Shown here in pieces: positions 1-7,241 of a DNA stretch of 20,144 nucleotides (positions within the stretch are counted from its first letter, which is position 1; each line of letters opens with the position of its first letter). The position numbers were made by a program, and so were the translations under genes. Source of the stretch: JAHDBG01 sp963922315 (GTDB lineage Bacteria > Pseudomonadota > Gammaproteobacteria > Chromatiales > Chromatiaceae); contig CAWUID010000038.1 of the NCBI GenBank assembly GCA_963922315.1, positions 1 to 20,144 of the forward strand, given 5' to 3'. The notes beneath the pieces were generated by a model, which was not told the DNA's origin, searched no databases, and saw nothing but the letters and a program-made list of their open reading frames with translations.

Positions 1-82
1 GAGGGATTCGAACCCTCGATGGAGCTATTAACCCCATACTCCCTTAGCAGGGGAGCGCCTTCAGCCGCTCGGCCAACTCTCC
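1..82 (-). tRNA. tRNA-Ser (anticodon GCT), 3' end cut by window edge
   Basis: Read on the minus strand, the gene starts at 82 with GGAGAGT. It has a D-arm, a five-pair anticodon stem (CTCCC/GGGAG) around the loop CTGCTAA with anticodon GCT, a long variable arm typical of type II tRNAs, and a T-arm GAGGG-TTCGAAT-CCCTC ending at base 1. The 3' half of the acceptor stem, the discriminator base and the CCA end lie outside the window. It decodes AGC/AGU serine codons. It lies 4 nt downstream of the csrA stop codon, so the two are very probably co-transcribed and RNase P would separate them. A csrA-tRNA-Ser neighbourhood is known in several gammaproteobacteria; such a short gap is notable. Confidence 0.93.
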
Positions 83-86
83 GTTA

Positions 87-338
87 TCAGATATCATCTT
101 TAACTGATAATGATAACCGGTTAGAGCTGGATAAGTCGAGTGTTTTTGCACCAGACTGTTTTTGCGGAGCAGCCATAAACCTGGTTGATCGGGTACAGAT
201 TTCTTCTCGTCGTATCGGCAAATCACGCGGTGCCGTGATACCGTAACGAACCTGATTACCTTTGATGCCTAACGTGGTGATACTGATGTCGTCACCAATC
301 ATCAGGCGCTCTCCAACGCGTCTTGTTAATATCAGCAT
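87..338 (-). CDS. csrA: Carbon storage regulator CsrA/RsmA with extended C-terminus
   Basis: CsrA is a small dimeric RNA-binding protein that recognises GGA motifs in 5' leaders and controls translation and stability of many mRNAs. The 83-residue product opens with MLILTRRVGERLMIGDD and keeps the two residues central to RNA binding in the family, Leu4 and Arg44 (in the RREEI segment). The canonical protein is about 61 residues; the extra 20 or so here (from about residue 62) are polar, serine-rich and of unknown function. I start at the ATG at 338 because homology begins exactly there; an upstream in-frame ATG at 377 would add 13 residues without family support. A CAGGA stretch just upstream could serve as both ribosome-binding site and CsrA target (inference). 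The stop codon is 4 nt before tRNA-Ser. Confidence 0.95.
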   Translation of the reverse strand: MLILTRRVGERLMIGDDISITTLGIKGNQVRYGITAPRDLPIRREEICTRSTRFMAAPQKQSGAKTLDLSSSNRLSLSVKDDI

Positions 339-367
339 AAGCCTGATTCCTGCGGTTGACAGGTGCA

Positions 368-388
368 GGCAGGGCATGAGGCCCTGCC
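368..388 (-). promoter_or_regulatory. Hairpin in the csrA leader (lysC-csrA gap)
   Basis: On the minus strand GGCAGGGC-CTCAT-GCCCTGCC forms a perfect 8-bp GC-rich stem with a 5-nt loop, 29 nt before the csrA ATG and downstream of lysC. No run of T follows it, so it does not look like an intrinsic terminator. It could be a leader structure of csrA or a processing or stability element at the lysC 3' end. The rest of the 141-bp gap holds no gene, and I saw no convincing sigma-70 promoter in it. Confidence 0.5.
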
Positions 389-479
389 AGTGCCAGAACT
401 GAAAACGTTTCTACATACGGGTTTTTCGCAAGATTTTAGCAAACGGCTCTGACACGATGTGTTAATCAGAAGTCATATT

Positions 480-1727
480 TTATGGAGCCATTTCCTCCTG
501 ACGGTGAGTGTCAGCATCCAGACCAAATGCAGTATGCAATGTGCGCACGGCAAGTTCGGTGTACTTTTCTTCCACCACCACAGAAATTTTGATTTCTGAA
601 GTGGAGATCATCTGAATATTGATATTTTCTGCTGCCAGGGCCGCAAACATCTGGCTGGCAATACCGGCATGTGAGCGCATGCCGACACCGACCAGTGAAA
701 TCTTCACAATCCGGTCGTCACCGCTGACTTCGCGTGCAGAGAGTTGTTGCGCTGTATGCTGCAGGATCGCTTGTGCTTTCGCATAGTCACCACGATGTAC
801 CGTAAAAGTAAAGTCGGTCGTGCCGTCGTGTGCCGTATTCTGCACAATCATGTCGACTTCGACATTCGCCTCACCAATCGGCCCCAGAATCCGGTGGGCG
901 ACACCTGGTTGGTCTGGCACACCCTGCAGGGTCAGTTTTGCTTCATCCCGGTTAAATGCGATGCCTGCAATTTTTGCTGCTTCCACTGGGTTTTCCTCAA
1001 ACGTGATCAGGGTGCCTTCGCCGGTATCGCTGAAGCTGGATAATACCCGCAGGGGCACACGGAATTTATGCGCAAATTCAACCGAACGGATTTGTAATAC
1101 TTTGGAGCCCGAGCTGGCCATCTCCAGCATCTCTTCACAAGTGACCCGGGGCAATCTGCGGGCCTGCGGTACTACCCTGGGGTCAGTGGTGTAAACTCCG
1201 TCCACATCAGTAAAGATCTGACATTCGTCTGCCTGTAGTGCAGCCGCCATGGCAACCGCTGTGGTATCTGACCCGCCCCGCCCCAGTGTGGTGATATTCT
1301 GATTGGCATCTGTGCCCTGGAAGCCGGCAATCACGACCACCCGGCCAGCCTTCAGATCGGCGGTGACCTGCGCCTGATCAATCTCCAGGATGCGTGCCTT
1401 ACCATGCGCATCATCAGTCAGAATACGGACTTGTGAGCCGGTGTAGGAACAGGCAGCGCAACCCAGTTTCTCCAGTGCCATGCTCAGCAGTGCAATGGTG
1501 ACTTGCTCGCCCGTTGCCAACAGTACATCCAGCTCGCGCGGTGGCGGTTCCGGGTGCAGGTCACGAGCTAGTGACGTCAGCCGGTTGGTCTCGCCGGACA
1601 TCGCTGAGACAACAACGACAACCTGGTTACCAGCAGCTCGGGTACGTTGCACACGGTGTGCCACAGCTGCGATTCGCTCCGGATCGCCGACTGAGGTACC
1701 ACCATATTTCTGGATGATCAATGCCAT
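480..1727 (-). CDS. lysC: Aspartate kinase (aspartokinase), alpha-type with tandem ACT domains
   Basis: It phosphorylates L-aspartate to aspartyl-4-phosphate, the committed step towards lysine, threonine, methionine and diaminopimelate. The 415-residue product has the N-terminal amino-acid-kinase motif KYGGTSVG (residues 7-14), the nucleotide-binding segment with TLGRGGSDTTAVA, and TDVDGVYTTDPR. Two C-terminal ACT domains follow (about 265-345 and 345-405), with QNTAHDGTTDFTFTV and the STSEIKISV stretch that line the feedback-inhibitor sites in this family. Length and layout match the monofunctional Pseudomonas/Corynebacterium-type enzyme, not the fused ThrA/MetL type. The ATG at 1727 lies 46 nt after the topA stop; the preceding bases show no good Shine-Dalgarno. 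In many relatives alaS precedes lysC; here topA does. Confidence 0.97.
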   Translation of the reverse strand: MALIIQKYGGTSVGDPERIAAVAHRVQRTRAAGNQVVVVVSAMSGETNRLTSLARDLHPEPPPRELDVLLATGEQVTIALLSMALEKLGCAACSYTGSQVRILTDDAHGKARILEIDQAQVTADLKAGRVVVIAGFQGTDANQNITTLGRGGSDTTAVAMAAALQADECQIFTDVDGVYTTDPRVVPQARRLPRVTCEEMLEMASSGSKVLQIRSVEFAHKFRVPLRVLSSFSDTGEGTLITFEENPVEAAKIAGIAFNRDEAKLTLQGVPDQPGVAHRILGPIGEANVEVDMIVQNTAHDGTTDFTFTVHRGDYAKAQAILQHTAQQLSAREVSGDDRIVKISLVGVGMRSHAGIASQMFAALAAENINIQMISTSEIKISVVVEEKYTELAVRTLHTAFGLDADTHRQEEMAP

Positions 1728-1773
1728 AAGTGATAAAGGAATATAGCTGTTAGTTGTAGACTACGCAAGGCTG

Positions 1774-4056
1774 TCAGTCTGACTCCGGACAGGGCGCAGC
1801 AAACTGACATTCGGACTGCGGACATATTTTTTCGCGCCCGCGCCGTTTGGTGGTTTTGATTGTCAGCACCGGCCAACTGCATTCCGGGCAGGTTTCTGCG
1901 ACTGGCTCATTCCAGGTCGCATAATCGCAGGCTGGATAAGTGGCACACGAGTAAAAGATTTTGCCTCGTCTGGACTTACGTTGCAGTAGTTCACCTGCAC
2001 TACATTTCGGGCAGGTGACGCCGGTCTGTTTCGGTTTTTCCAGCGGTTCTATGTGGCGACATGTCGGATAACCGGAACAGCCGATAAATTTGCCATATCG
2101 CCCCTGTTTGTACACCAGTGTCGAGGCGCATTTCGGGCAGTCCCGCCCGACTTTTTCCGGCTCTGCCTGTTTTGCCGCTGCGTCTTCGTTCAGGTTGCGG
2201 GTGTAGTCACATTCGGGATAGCCAGTACAGCCGATAAAACGCCCGTTGCGTCCCAGCCGGATCGACAGTGCCTGCTCGCATTTCGGACATTGTTCGTCGA
2301 TTTTTTCCTGAGTCACATCAGACCGGGTGACGTTCAGATCAGTGTGCTGTACCCGTTCAATAAATGGTTGCCAGAATCGTTCCAGCAGGGGTACCCAGTC
2401 TTCTTCACCACGCGCTACCGCATCCAGATCATTTTCCAGCCGGGCGGTAAAGTCGTAATCGACATATTGGGTGAAGTGATTGCTCAGGAAGCGGTTGACG
2501 ACCTGTCCGACATCTGTCGGTTGGAAGCGCTTTTTTTCCAGCTCAGCATAATCACGATCCTGCAATGTGCTGATAATAGAGGCATAGGTGGAAGGTCTCC
2601 CGATACCATGCTCTTCCAGCGTTTTTACCAGGCTCGCTTCGCTGTAACGGGGGGGTGGCTCCGTAAAATGTTGTTCCGGACGGATGGCCAGTAATGGCAG
2701 GCGCTCACCTTCTTCCAGCGCAGGTAGCCGACGATCATTATCATCTGCCGGTTTCGCATCATCCGTACCTTCCTGATACACCTGCATAAAGCCTGGATTT
2801 GCAATCACTGAGCCGTTGGCCCGAAACAGGTTACCTTCTCCTGCCTGCAGGTCTGCGGCAACGGTATCTATGGTGGCGTGGATCATCTGACAGGCGACGG
2901 TACGTTTCCAGATCAGGGCATATAGTTTCAGTTGTTCTGGTTTAAGGTATGTTTTCAGTTCGTCTGGTTGATGCGCTATTGTTGTGGGCCGGATTGCTTC
3001 GTGTGCTTCCTGCGCATTTTTTGCTTTGGTGCGATAGCGACGCGGTTGTTTTGGCACATGGTCTGCGCCATAAGTCTGCGTGATATGATCGCGTAACTCA
3101 GCAGTCGCTTCGTTCGACAGGTTGACCGAGTCAGTACGCATGTAGGTGATCAGACCAACGGCACCGGAACCGATATCTATCCCTTCATAAAGCTGTTGCG
3201 CAACCCGCATGGTGCGCTGAGTCGTGAAGCCTAGCTTGCGAGCTGCTTCCTGTTGCAGGGTGGAGGTGGTGAATGGTGCTGCCGGATTGCGTTTACGTTG
3301 CTTTTTTGTGATCTGTTGCACCAGCAGCTGACCTTGTGCTGCTTGGGTGATGGCGGTCTCTGCGGCTGTAGCCTGTACTTCCTGTGTGATCGAAAACTGG
3401 CTGATTTTTTCGCCTGCCAGTTGGATCAGTTTTGCACTGAACGGTTGCTCAGCCTTGGTAGTATCTGCCGTGACCGTCCAGTATTCTCGTGGCTGGAATG
3501 CAGTGATTTCGGCTTCACGCTCAACAATCAGGCGTAATGCCGGGCTTTGCACCCGGCCTGCTGACAAGCCGCGTCGCACCTTCTTCCACAACAAAGGTGA
3601 CAGGTTGAATCCTACCAGATAATCCAGTGCACGCCGCGCCTGCTGGGCGTTGACCAGTTCCATTGATAATTCGCGTGGACTGGCGACTGCATCCCGCACT
3701 GCCTTGCGGGTCACTTCGTTGAATACCACCCGGTGTACGGTTTTGTTTCTGAGCTGTTTGCGCTCTTTCAGCAGCTCATACAGATGCCACGAAATCGCTT
3801 CACCTTCGCGATCCGGGTCAGTTGCCAGGTAGAGGGTCTCTGCTTTGCTCAGTTTTTGCGCAATCGCTCGCACATGCCGGTCGTTGCGCTCAATCGCCTG
3901 GTAGCGCATAGCGAAACCCTGTACCGGATCAACTGCACCTTCTTTCGGTACCAGGTCACGCACATGGCCATAGGACGCCAGGACTTCAAAGTCAGCACCA
4001 AGATATTTTTTAATCGTTTTTGCTTTTGCCGGAGACTCAACAATCACCAGGTTCAT
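1774..4056 (-). CDS. topA: DNA topoisomerase I (type IA, omega protein)
   Basis: It relaxes negative supercoils by transient single-strand cleavage. The 760-residue product begins MNLVIVESPAKAKTI, the start of the Toprim domain (Glu7; acidic triad around ATDPDREGE, Asp80/Asp82). The type IA core follows, with catalytic Tyr305 in GLITYMRTDS and the HGIGRPSTYASII motif near 483. Four Cys4 zinc ribbons form the C-terminus (about 590-616, 640-666, 682-710, 723-750), slightly shorter than E. coli TopA (865 residues). I chose the ATG at 4056 because homology starts there; an upstream in-frame ATG at 4173 would overlap dprA and add 39 unrelated residues. It lies 22 nt after the dprA stop, so dprA-topA are probably one unit. 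Confidence 0.97.
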   Translation of the reverse strand: MNLVIVESPAKAKTIKKYLGADFEVLASYGHVRDLVPKEGAVDPVQGFAMRYQAIERNDRHVRAIAQKLSKAETLYLATDPDREGEAISWHLYELLKERKQLRNKTVHRVVFNEVTRKAVRDAVASPRELSMELVNAQQARRALDYLVGFNLSPLLWKKVRRGLSAGRVQSPALRLIVEREAEITAFQPREYWTVTADTTKAEQPFSAKLIQLAGEKISQFSITQEVQATAAETAITQAAQGQLLVQQITKKQRKRNPAAPFTTSTLQQEAARKLGFTTQRTMRVAQQLYEGIDIGSGAVGLITYMRTDSVNLSNEATAELRDHITQTYGADHVPKQPRRYRTKAKNAQEAHEAIRPTTIAHQPDELKTYLKPEQLKLYALIWKRTVACQMIHATIDTVAADLQAGEGNLFRANGSVIANPGFMQVYQEGTDDAKPADDNDRRLPALEEGERLPLLAIRPEQHFTEPPPRYSEASLVKTLEEHGIGRPSTYASIISTLQDRDYAELEKKRFQPTDVGQVVNRFLSNHFTQYVDYDFTARLENDLDAVARGEEDWVPLLERFWQPFIERVQHTDLNVTRSDVTQEKIDEQCPKCEQALSIRLGRNGRFIGCTGYPECDYTRNLNEDAAAKQAEPEKVGRDCPKCASTLVYKQGRYGKFIGCSGYPTCRHIEPLEKPKQTGVTCPKCSAGELLQRKSRRGKIFYSCATYPACDYATWNEPVAETCPECSWPVLTIKTTKRRGREKICPQSECQFAAPCPESD

Positions 4057-4078
4057 GTATAAATTCTCTGTCTTGAGA

Positions 4079-5218
4079 TTACGATGGGGCGCGCAGGAAC
4101 AAACCACCCGGAATGGATGATACCTGATTCTGCAGTTCCAGTAACAGCAGTATGGAGGAGACTTCAGCCGCACTCATTCCCGTGCGCTGTACCAACTGAT
4201 CGGCTGAGATCGGATCAAAGCCCATCGCATCCAGCAGGGTCTGGTGTTCGTCTGTCAGCTTTGTTGATGCAGGCTGCTCTGTGGCAGGTATGGGTTGTTC
4301 CAGGCTCAATGACAGCTCATTAAGTGCTGCACCCAGTTCTTCGACAATGTGTTCTGCCGTTTCAACCAGCTTCGCGCCCTGACGAATCAGTCGGTGGCAG
4401 CCGCGTGCCAGTGGGTTATGAATGGAGCCTGGTATCGCGAAGACTTCGCGTCCCAGCTCATTTGCCAGACGGGCGGTAATCAGTGAGCCGCTTTTCAGTG
4501 CGGCTTCAACCACCAGAACACCCAGTGACAGGCCGGCAATCACCCGGTTACGTCGTGGAAAATGGTGGCGTAACGGCTTCGTTCCCGGCAGGTATTCTGA
4601 GATCAGTGCACCTTGTTGCACAATCTGATGCGCAAGCTGGTGATTGCGTGCCGGGTAGACCCGGTCCAGGCCGGTACCAGCAACAGCAATCGTGTGCCCT
4701 TGTACGGATAAGGCACCTTGGTGAGCAGCGGTATCGATACCCAGTGCCATGCCGCTGGTGATCGCCATACCATGCTGTGCCAGGTGTCCACAGAATTGTT
4801 TTGCGGTGGCAAAACCACTCTGGCTCGCATGACGACTCCCCACCACAGCAAGCTGTGGCAAGTGTAATAAATCCGGGTTGCCGTGTACAAATAAAACGGT
4901 GGGTGCATCGGACAGTCGATGCAATAAGGTGGGATAGGCGGAGGAGTCAGTGATGGGAATCAGGTGAATGGACTGTTGCTGTAACCAGCTCAGGTGGGCT
5001 TCAGCAGTCTTCCAGTCAGGTTTTCTGGCATAAGCCCGAAATTTTTCACGAGCTGATGTCGGTGGTGCGCGTAATAATTGTTGCGGGTCCGGGGTTTCGG
5101 CCAGCAGGGTATTCAGGGTTGCTGGTCCACCCGGTGCCAGCAGCAGAGCCAGCCAGGCTAGTGTTTCCTGCTGAGTACGGGCCGCTTCAGCCACTATGGC
5201 GCCAGACAGTTTTACCAC
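4079..5218 (-). CDS. dprA: DNA-processing protein DprA/Smf
   Basis: DprA binds incoming single-stranded DNA during natural transformation and loads RecA; it is also widespread in species not known to be competent. The 379-residue product has an N-terminal SAM-like helical part (ETLAWLALLLAPG), then the Rossmann-type DprA core with VVGSRHASQSG, SGMALGIDTAAHQGAL, GTGLDRVYPARN and the basic HHFPRRNRVIAGLS segment. It ends in a winged-helix domain (about 325-375). The start is uncertain: GTG at 5218 overlaps dnaQ by 32 bp, while an in-frame GTG at 5194 would overlap by only 8 bp. Neither has a clear Shine-Dalgarno. The overlap implies coupling to dnaQ. Confidence 0.93.
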   Translation of the reverse strand: MVKLSGAIVAEAARTQQETLAWLALLLAPGGPATLNTLLAETPDPQQLLRAPPTSAREKFRAYARKPDWKTAEAHLSWLQQQSIHLIPITDSSAYPTLLHRLSDAPTVLFVHGNPDLLHLPQLAVVGSRHASQSGFATAKQFCGHLAQHGMAITSGMALGIDTAAHQGALSVQGHTIAVAGTGLDRVYPARNHQLAHQIVQQGALISEYLPGTKPLRHHFPRRNRVIAGLSLGVLVVEAALKSGSLITARLANELGREVFAIPGSIHNPLARGCHRLIRQGAKLVETAEHIVEELGAALNELSLSLEQPIPATEQPASTKLTDEHQTLLDAMGFDPISADQLVQRTGMSAAEVSSILLLLELQNQVSSIPGGLFLRAPS

Positions 5219-5891
5219 CGGATGTCTGGTCCAGTCGATCCAGATAATTTGTGTGGGCTGTTAACTCAGCAGCCGTCGGTGTCATCAGTGGCAAACGAGT
5301 GCCGGTTTTGACCCGGCGCAGGGTCCCGGTTTGCTGGCTGTTGCGCTGCACCAGCTTCAGGCTTTTCTGGCCACTGGTCATAGCCAGATAGACACGTGCC
5401 AGGATGTCGGCATCCAGCAATGCACCATGTTGGGTGCGTTCGGTATTATCGACCTGGTACCGGCTGCACAATGCATCCAGATTATTACGTTGCCCCGGAT
5501 GTCGTGCACGCGCCAATGTGAGTGTGTCAGTGATGGTCTGGCACAAGTTTGACATCTGATATTTTGTCGGCAATCGTGCAAATTCAGCATTTAAAAAGCC
5601 AACATCGAACGGTGCATTATGAATAATCACTTCTGCATCCCGCAGGTAGTCAGCCAGGGCTTCCGCAATCTCCGCAAAACGTGGTTTATCACGTAAGAAC
5701 GAGTCGGTAATCCCGTGCACCTGCGCTGCACCTTCTTCTATCTGGCGATCCGGTTGCAGATAGTGATGAAAGTTGTTGTCTGTCAGTTTGCGGTCGATCA
5801 GTTCGACACAACCGATCTCTATCATCCGGTGGCCCTGTTTCGGATCCAGACCGGTTGTTTCGGTATCCAGAATGATCTGTCGTTCACTCAT
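5187..5891 (-). CDS. dnaQ: DNA polymerase III epsilon subunit (3'-5' proofreading exonuclease)
   Basis: It is the proofreading exonuclease of the replicative polymerase core. The 234-residue product shows the DEDDh motifs: Exo I DTETTG (Asp9, Glu11), Exo II HNAPFDVGF (Asp96) and Exo III HGALLDAD (His155, Asp160). After the nuclease domain there is QKSLKL (175-180), which fits a beta-clamp-binding motif. The C-terminal segment ELTAHTNYLDRLDQ...W resembles the polymerase-alpha-binding tail of E. coli epsilon. I start at the ATG at 5891, where homology begins; this ATG overlaps the rnhA stop as ATGA. An ATG at 5918 would extend into rnhA. rnhA-dnaQ adjacency is common in proteobacteria. Confidence 0.96.
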   Translation of the reverse strand: MSERQIILDTETTGLDPKQGHRMIEIGCVELIDRKLTDNNFHHYLQPDRQIEEGAAQVHGITDSFLRDKPRFAEIAEALADYLRDAEVIIHNAPFDVGFLNAEFARLPTKYQMSNLCQTITDTLTLARARHPGQRNNLDALCSRYQVDNTERTQHGALLDADILARVYLAMTSGQKSLKLVQRNSQQTGTLRRVKTGTRLPLMTPTAAELTAHTNYLDRLDQTSGGKTVWRHSG

Positions 5892-6328
5892 GCCATGATC
5901 TCCGCTGCACCCTGACACGCGAGCTGATCAGCACGCTCATTGCCCGGATGCCCGGCATGGCCCTTCACCCAGACCCAGTCCACCTGATGTCGGGCACACG
6001 CCTGTTCCAGTTGTTGCCATAGGTCAACATTTTTGACCGGTTTTTTCTGGCTGGTACGCCAGCCATTCCGCTTCCAGGTATGAATCCAGCTAGTGATGCC
6101 TTGTTTGACATAGCTGGAATCAGTCGTAACCACGACCTGGCAGGCACATTTCAGGGCCCCCAGCCCTTTGATCACTGCCAGCAGTTCCATCCGGTTGTTG
6201 GTGGTATCCGGTTCCCCGCCCCAGAGTGATTTCTCAGTTTTACCATAACGTAACCAGACACCCCAGCCACCTGGGCCAGGGTTGCCTTTACAAGCGCCAT
6301 CGGTAAACAGCTCAACCTGATCAGGCAT
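5888..6328 (-). CDS. rnhA: Ribonuclease HI
   Basis: It cleaves the RNA strand of RNA-DNA hybrids and helps remove primers and R-loops. The 146-residue product aligns with the E. coli enzyme residue for residue at the active site: Asp10 (FTDGACKGNPGPGG), Glu48 (NNRMELLA), Asp70 (TTDSSYV), His124 (VKGHAGHPGN) and Asp134 (ERADQLA). The stop overlaps the dnaQ start by 4 bp (ATGA). The start is 24 nt after the stop of the outer-membrane protein gene upstream, with only a weak GGA-type ribosome-binding site. Confidence 0.97.
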   Translation of the reverse strand: MPDQVELFTDGACKGNPGPGGWGVWLRYGKTEKSLWGGEPDTTNNRMELLAVIKGLGALKCACQVVVTTDSSYVKQGITSWIHTWKRNGWRTSQKKPVKNVDLWQQLEQACARHQVDWVWVKGHAGHPGNERADQLACQGAAEIMA

Positions 6329-6352
6329 GGTGGCTGAATATCCGTTGCGTGA

Positions 6353-7129
6353 TCAGAATTTCACTCCGATGGTCAGATTAACGGTGCTGTTTTTTTCATC
6401 GTCCCCATTGCCAGTGTCATTGGATAGGGTGCTGAAATGATGATTCAGCGACAAAGAGGTATTGTCTGTCAGGGCATAAGAGATACCGGTATCCAGGCTG
6501 GTATAACGGATATCTGAGGTCGCTTGTAATAAGCCTTTGTGGTTCAGACTGAAATCTTCTGCCAGTTTGCCAGTGTAATTGTAAGATACTTGGCCACCAA
6601 CTTCCTGAATTTCAGGTTGTGTGTCTGTATAAGCGATATCCAGATAGGCCACACCGACACCCAGCTGGAGTTGATGTGCTGGCTCGGTGAGCACATTGCG
6701 GATGTATTCCACACTGGCAAATTTACCTTCGTCAATCTTCAGGTCGATATCATGCAGATAGCTTAAGGTGCCTTCAATATGGCTTTGCTGATCAAGAAAA
6801 TAACCCAGTTGATAAGAAGCAGTATCTTTATCCTGTGTTGTAGTTTCTGTGCCGTCCTCAGATTTTGTTTTTTCGGTGTCTGTCGCAATATTCAGCGTAT
6901 GCCGGATCGGCTGGCTGGCCCGGAAGTTTTTGTTGTGTTCCAGGGTGAGTGAGGCATTGATATCATTCGAGTTGGTGGTGCCAGTAGAATGCTTAAAGCC
7001 TATGTTCAGGCTGCCGTCCCAGCCACTGGTGTGATTTGCTGCTACGGCAGTACCAGAGAGTGCTGCACAAGCTGTCAGTGCGCAGAAAGTGTTCTGCCAC
7101 AGGTTGGTAACCGAAGTATCGTTTTTCAT
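6353..7129 (-). CDS. Outer-membrane beta-barrel protein of the DUF481 (YdiY-like) type
   Basis: The 258-residue product has a signal peptide (about residues 1-30, ending GTAVA before ANHTSG). Alternating polar/hydrophobic strands follow throughout, starting with GWDGSLNIGFKHSTGTTNSND, a typical DUF481 opening in which a glycine-rich first strand is followed by a T/N/S loop. The C-terminus is VNLTIGVKF, with the terminal phenylalanine typical of BAM-recognised barrels. The role of the family is unclear. I start at the ATG at 7129 because the signal peptide begins there and AAAGGT lies about 8 nt upstream; the open frame continues to 7300 through a repeat element and into dxr, which I reject. 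The gene occupies the place where rseP-bamA usually follow dxr. Confidence 0.8.
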   Translation of the reverse strand: MKNDTSVTNLWQNTFCALTACAALSGTAVAANHTSGWDGSLNIGFKHSTGTTNSNDINASLTLEHNKNFRASQPIRHTLNIATDTEKTKSEDGTETTTQDKDTASYQLGYFLDQQSHIEGTLSYLHDIDLKIDEGKFASVEYIRNVLTEPAHQLQLGVGVAYLDIAYTDTQPEIQEVGGQVSYNYTGKLAEDFSLNHKGLLQATSDIRYTSLDTGISYALTDNTSLSLNHHFSTLSNDTGNGDDEKNSTVNLTIGVKF

Positions 7130-7132
7130 AAT

Positions 7133-7241
7133 GCGACCTTTTAAAGTCTGAGGGAGGATGGTTTGGAAAGCGAAGTATATAAGACGTACATGAGTATTTT
7201 GCAACGAAGTCGTTGCAAGCGTAGTCATTTTTAGAGGTGCC
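7133..7241 (-). mobile_element. MITE-like inverted-repeat element, copy A (diverged)
   Basis: Read on the minus strand from 7241, this 109-bp stretch begins GGCACCTCTAAAAA immediately after the dxr stop codon. It matches copy B (17919-18038, plus strand) at about 60 of the first 75 positions, counted by eye. The far end (GACTTTAAAAGGTCGC) is a worn version of copy B's right end. Inside is a 20-nt near-perfect palindrome at 7199-7218 (TTGCAACGA-CT-TCGTTGCAA). There is no coding capacity. It fits a non-autonomous miniature transposable element or another mobile intergenic repeat; the family is unknown to me, and I see no clear target duplication. Confidence 0.7.
7176..7204 (-). promoter_or_regulatory. 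Candidate sigma-70 promoter inside repeat copy A, facing the DUF481 gene
   Basis: On the minus strand TTGCAA (7204-7199) is followed after 17 nt by TATATA (7181-7176); TATACT overlaps it slightly further on. The start site would be near 7169, giving a leader of about 40 nt with AAAGGT before the ATG at 7129. The equivalent position in copy B reads TTGAAA-17-TGTACA, a poorer -10, so the promoter-like quality is particular to this copy. This is a by-eye match only. Confidence 0.42.

Noticed and set aside
480..1100. Internal start producing a separate aspartokinase beta subunit, as in Bacillus and Corynebacterium
   Set aside because: No start codon with a ribosome-binding site occurs at the expected place before the ACT domains (around TLITFEENPVEA).
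2053..2694. 213-codon open frame on the plus strand, antisense to topA
   Set aside because: It lies wholly inside topA, resembles no family, and topA's motifs in the other frame are complete.
4057..4173. N-terminal extension of topA by 39 residues
   Set aside because: It would overlap the end of dprA, and type IA topoisomerase homology begins exactly at the ATG at 4056.
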